Shown here: in pieces, positions 5,876 through 6,460 of the stretch
Numbering within the stretch: position 1 is the stretch's first letter
Layout: every line of letters begins with the position of its first letter
Translations under genes and position numbers: made by a program
The notes under the pieces: model-generated
Databases searched by the model: none
The model's input: the letters and a program-made list of their open reading frames with translations, nothing else
Told to the model about the DNA's origin: nothing
Source: Ascidiaceihabitans sp.
GTDB lineage: Bacteria > Pseudomonadota > Alphaproteobacteria > Rhodobacterales > Rhodobacteraceae
NCBI GenBank assembly: GCA_023301665.1
Contig: JALZUL010000138.1
Location: forward strand, 1-6,460
Direction: 5' to 3'
Length of the DNA: 6,460 nt

Positions 5876-6460
5876 ATGTCAGAGAACCAACCCCCCTTCG
5901 AAATGAACAATCTTGAAATGTCCGAAAAGAACAAACCACTGCTTAACGCAGTCACAAAACATATCCGCGAGAACGTCGATCCGATCACCGAAGAATTTTA
6001 TGCATTGGGTGAAGGGCGCGCAGATCGTTGGTCTTATGCCCCTGGCCAATTGGAGTTGCTGGAAACCGCAAAGCAGAAGGCACGGGATGCGGGTTTGTGG
6101 AATTTCTTTTTGCCCAATGCGCAAACCGGCGAAGGTTTATCCAATCTCGATTACGCCTATATCGCTGCAGAATTGGGTAAAAGCCCCCTCGCCCCAGAAA
6201 CCTTGAATTGTTCAGCCCCTGACACGGGCAACATGGAGGTGCTTGAACGCATCGGGACACAGCAACAAAAAGACCAGTGGCTCAAGCCATTGTTGGCGGG
6301 TGAAATCCGCTCGGCTTTCGCGATGACGGAACCGGATATGGCGTCATCGGATGCAAAGAACATTTCGACCTCGGCTGTTCTTGAGAATGGCCAATGGGTC
6401 ATCAATGGCGAGAAATATTATATTTCGGGGGCGGGTGATCCGCGTTGTAAAATCATGATT
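5876..6460 (+). CDS. Acyl-CoA dehydrogenase, ACAD10/ACAD11 type (3' end missing)
   Basis: This FAD enzyme would oxidise an acyl-CoA to the 2-enoyl-CoA, passing electrons to electron-transferring flavoprotein. The first 195 codons are present of an expected 400 or so; the frame is open to the window end. The N-terminal helical domain spans about 15-145 (WNFFLPNAQTGEGLSNLDYA, AAELGKSPLAPETLN). The FAD-contacting motif FAMTEPDMASSDA (148-160) opens the beta domain. WVINGEKYYISGAGDPRCKI (174-193), above all SGAGDPRCK, resembles the ACAD10/ACAD11 subfamily rather than short- or medium-chain enzymes. The catalytic glutamate lies beyond the window. The start at 5876 is supported by AGGA at 5862-5865, which overlaps the hydratase stop; Met10 and Met15 are weaker alternatives without a ribosome-binding site. 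The gap to the hydratase is 12 bases, so the genes are cotranscribed. Confidence 0.9.
   Translation, partial: MSENQPPFEMNNLEMSEKNKPLLNAVTKHIRENVDPITEEFYALGEGRADRWSYAPGQLELLETAKQKARDAGLWNFFLPNAQTGEGLSNLDYAYIAAELGKSPLAPETLNCSAPDTGNMEVLERIGTQQQKDQWLKPLLAGEIRSAFAMTEPDMASSDAKNISTSAVLENGQWVINGEKYYISGAGDPRCKIMI

Noticed and set aside
3349..6460. DMSP demethylation genes dmdB-dmdD-dmdC, tempting because the set is ligase, crotonase and dehydrogenase in a probable roseobacter
   Set aside because: The dehydrogenase is ACAD10/11 type with SGAGDPRCK and lacks the look of DmdC. The ligase and crotonase show general family motifs but nothing I recognise as DmdB or DmdD.
1..6460. CRISPR array, tRNA, rRNA, insertion sequence, phage or toxin-antitoxin genes
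   Set aside because: No spaced repeats, no cloverleaf or rRNA sequence, no transposase or integrase motifs and no terminal inverted repeats were seen on either strand.

Overview
The window looks like chromosome of a marine-type alphaproteobacterium, most likely Rhodobacteraceae (roseobacter group). This is inferred from the pstA-pstB-phoU-phoB gene order, the protein style and the roughly balanced base composition; no marker gene fixes the species. All genes read on the + strand.

Left half (1-3029): the distal part of a phosphate-starvation operon. It holds the 3' part of pstA (membrane permease of the high-affinity phosphate ABC transporter), pstB (its ATPase), phoU (which links transporter state to the sensor kinase) and phoB (the response regulator of the Pho regulon). 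Gaps are 14, 13 and 42 bases, and each gene has a plausible Shine-Dalgarno, so they are probably one transcript. pstS, pstC, the start of pstA, any phoR and the operon's Pho box would lie before the window.

Middle (3030-3348): a non-coding stretch whose first 100 bases are very AT-rich. It carries a perfect 12-bp palindrome over the phoB stop codon, a tandem 11-bp repeat with a third half-copy about two helical turns on, an imperfect 11-bp inverted repeat, a candidate sigma-70-type promoter, and a strong Shine-Dalgarno in front of a 13-codon leader ORF. The leader's stop overlaps the GTG start of the next gene. I found no convincing intrinsic terminator.

Right half (3349-6460): a second, functionally unrelated operon for CoA-dependent acid breakdown. 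It encodes an AMP-forming acyl-CoA synthetase, an enoyl-CoA hydratase of the crotonase family with both catalytic glutamates, and the first 195 residues of an acyl-CoA dehydrogenase of ACAD10/ACAD11 type, cut by the window end. Together they could activate a carboxylic acid to its CoA thioester, desaturate it and hydrate it. The substrate cannot be read from the sequence.

Most of the window is ordinary core genome. The less ordinary points are the translationally coupled leader ORF, the phased repeats in the AT-rich spacer, and the uncharacterised ligase/hydratase/ACAD11-type gene set.
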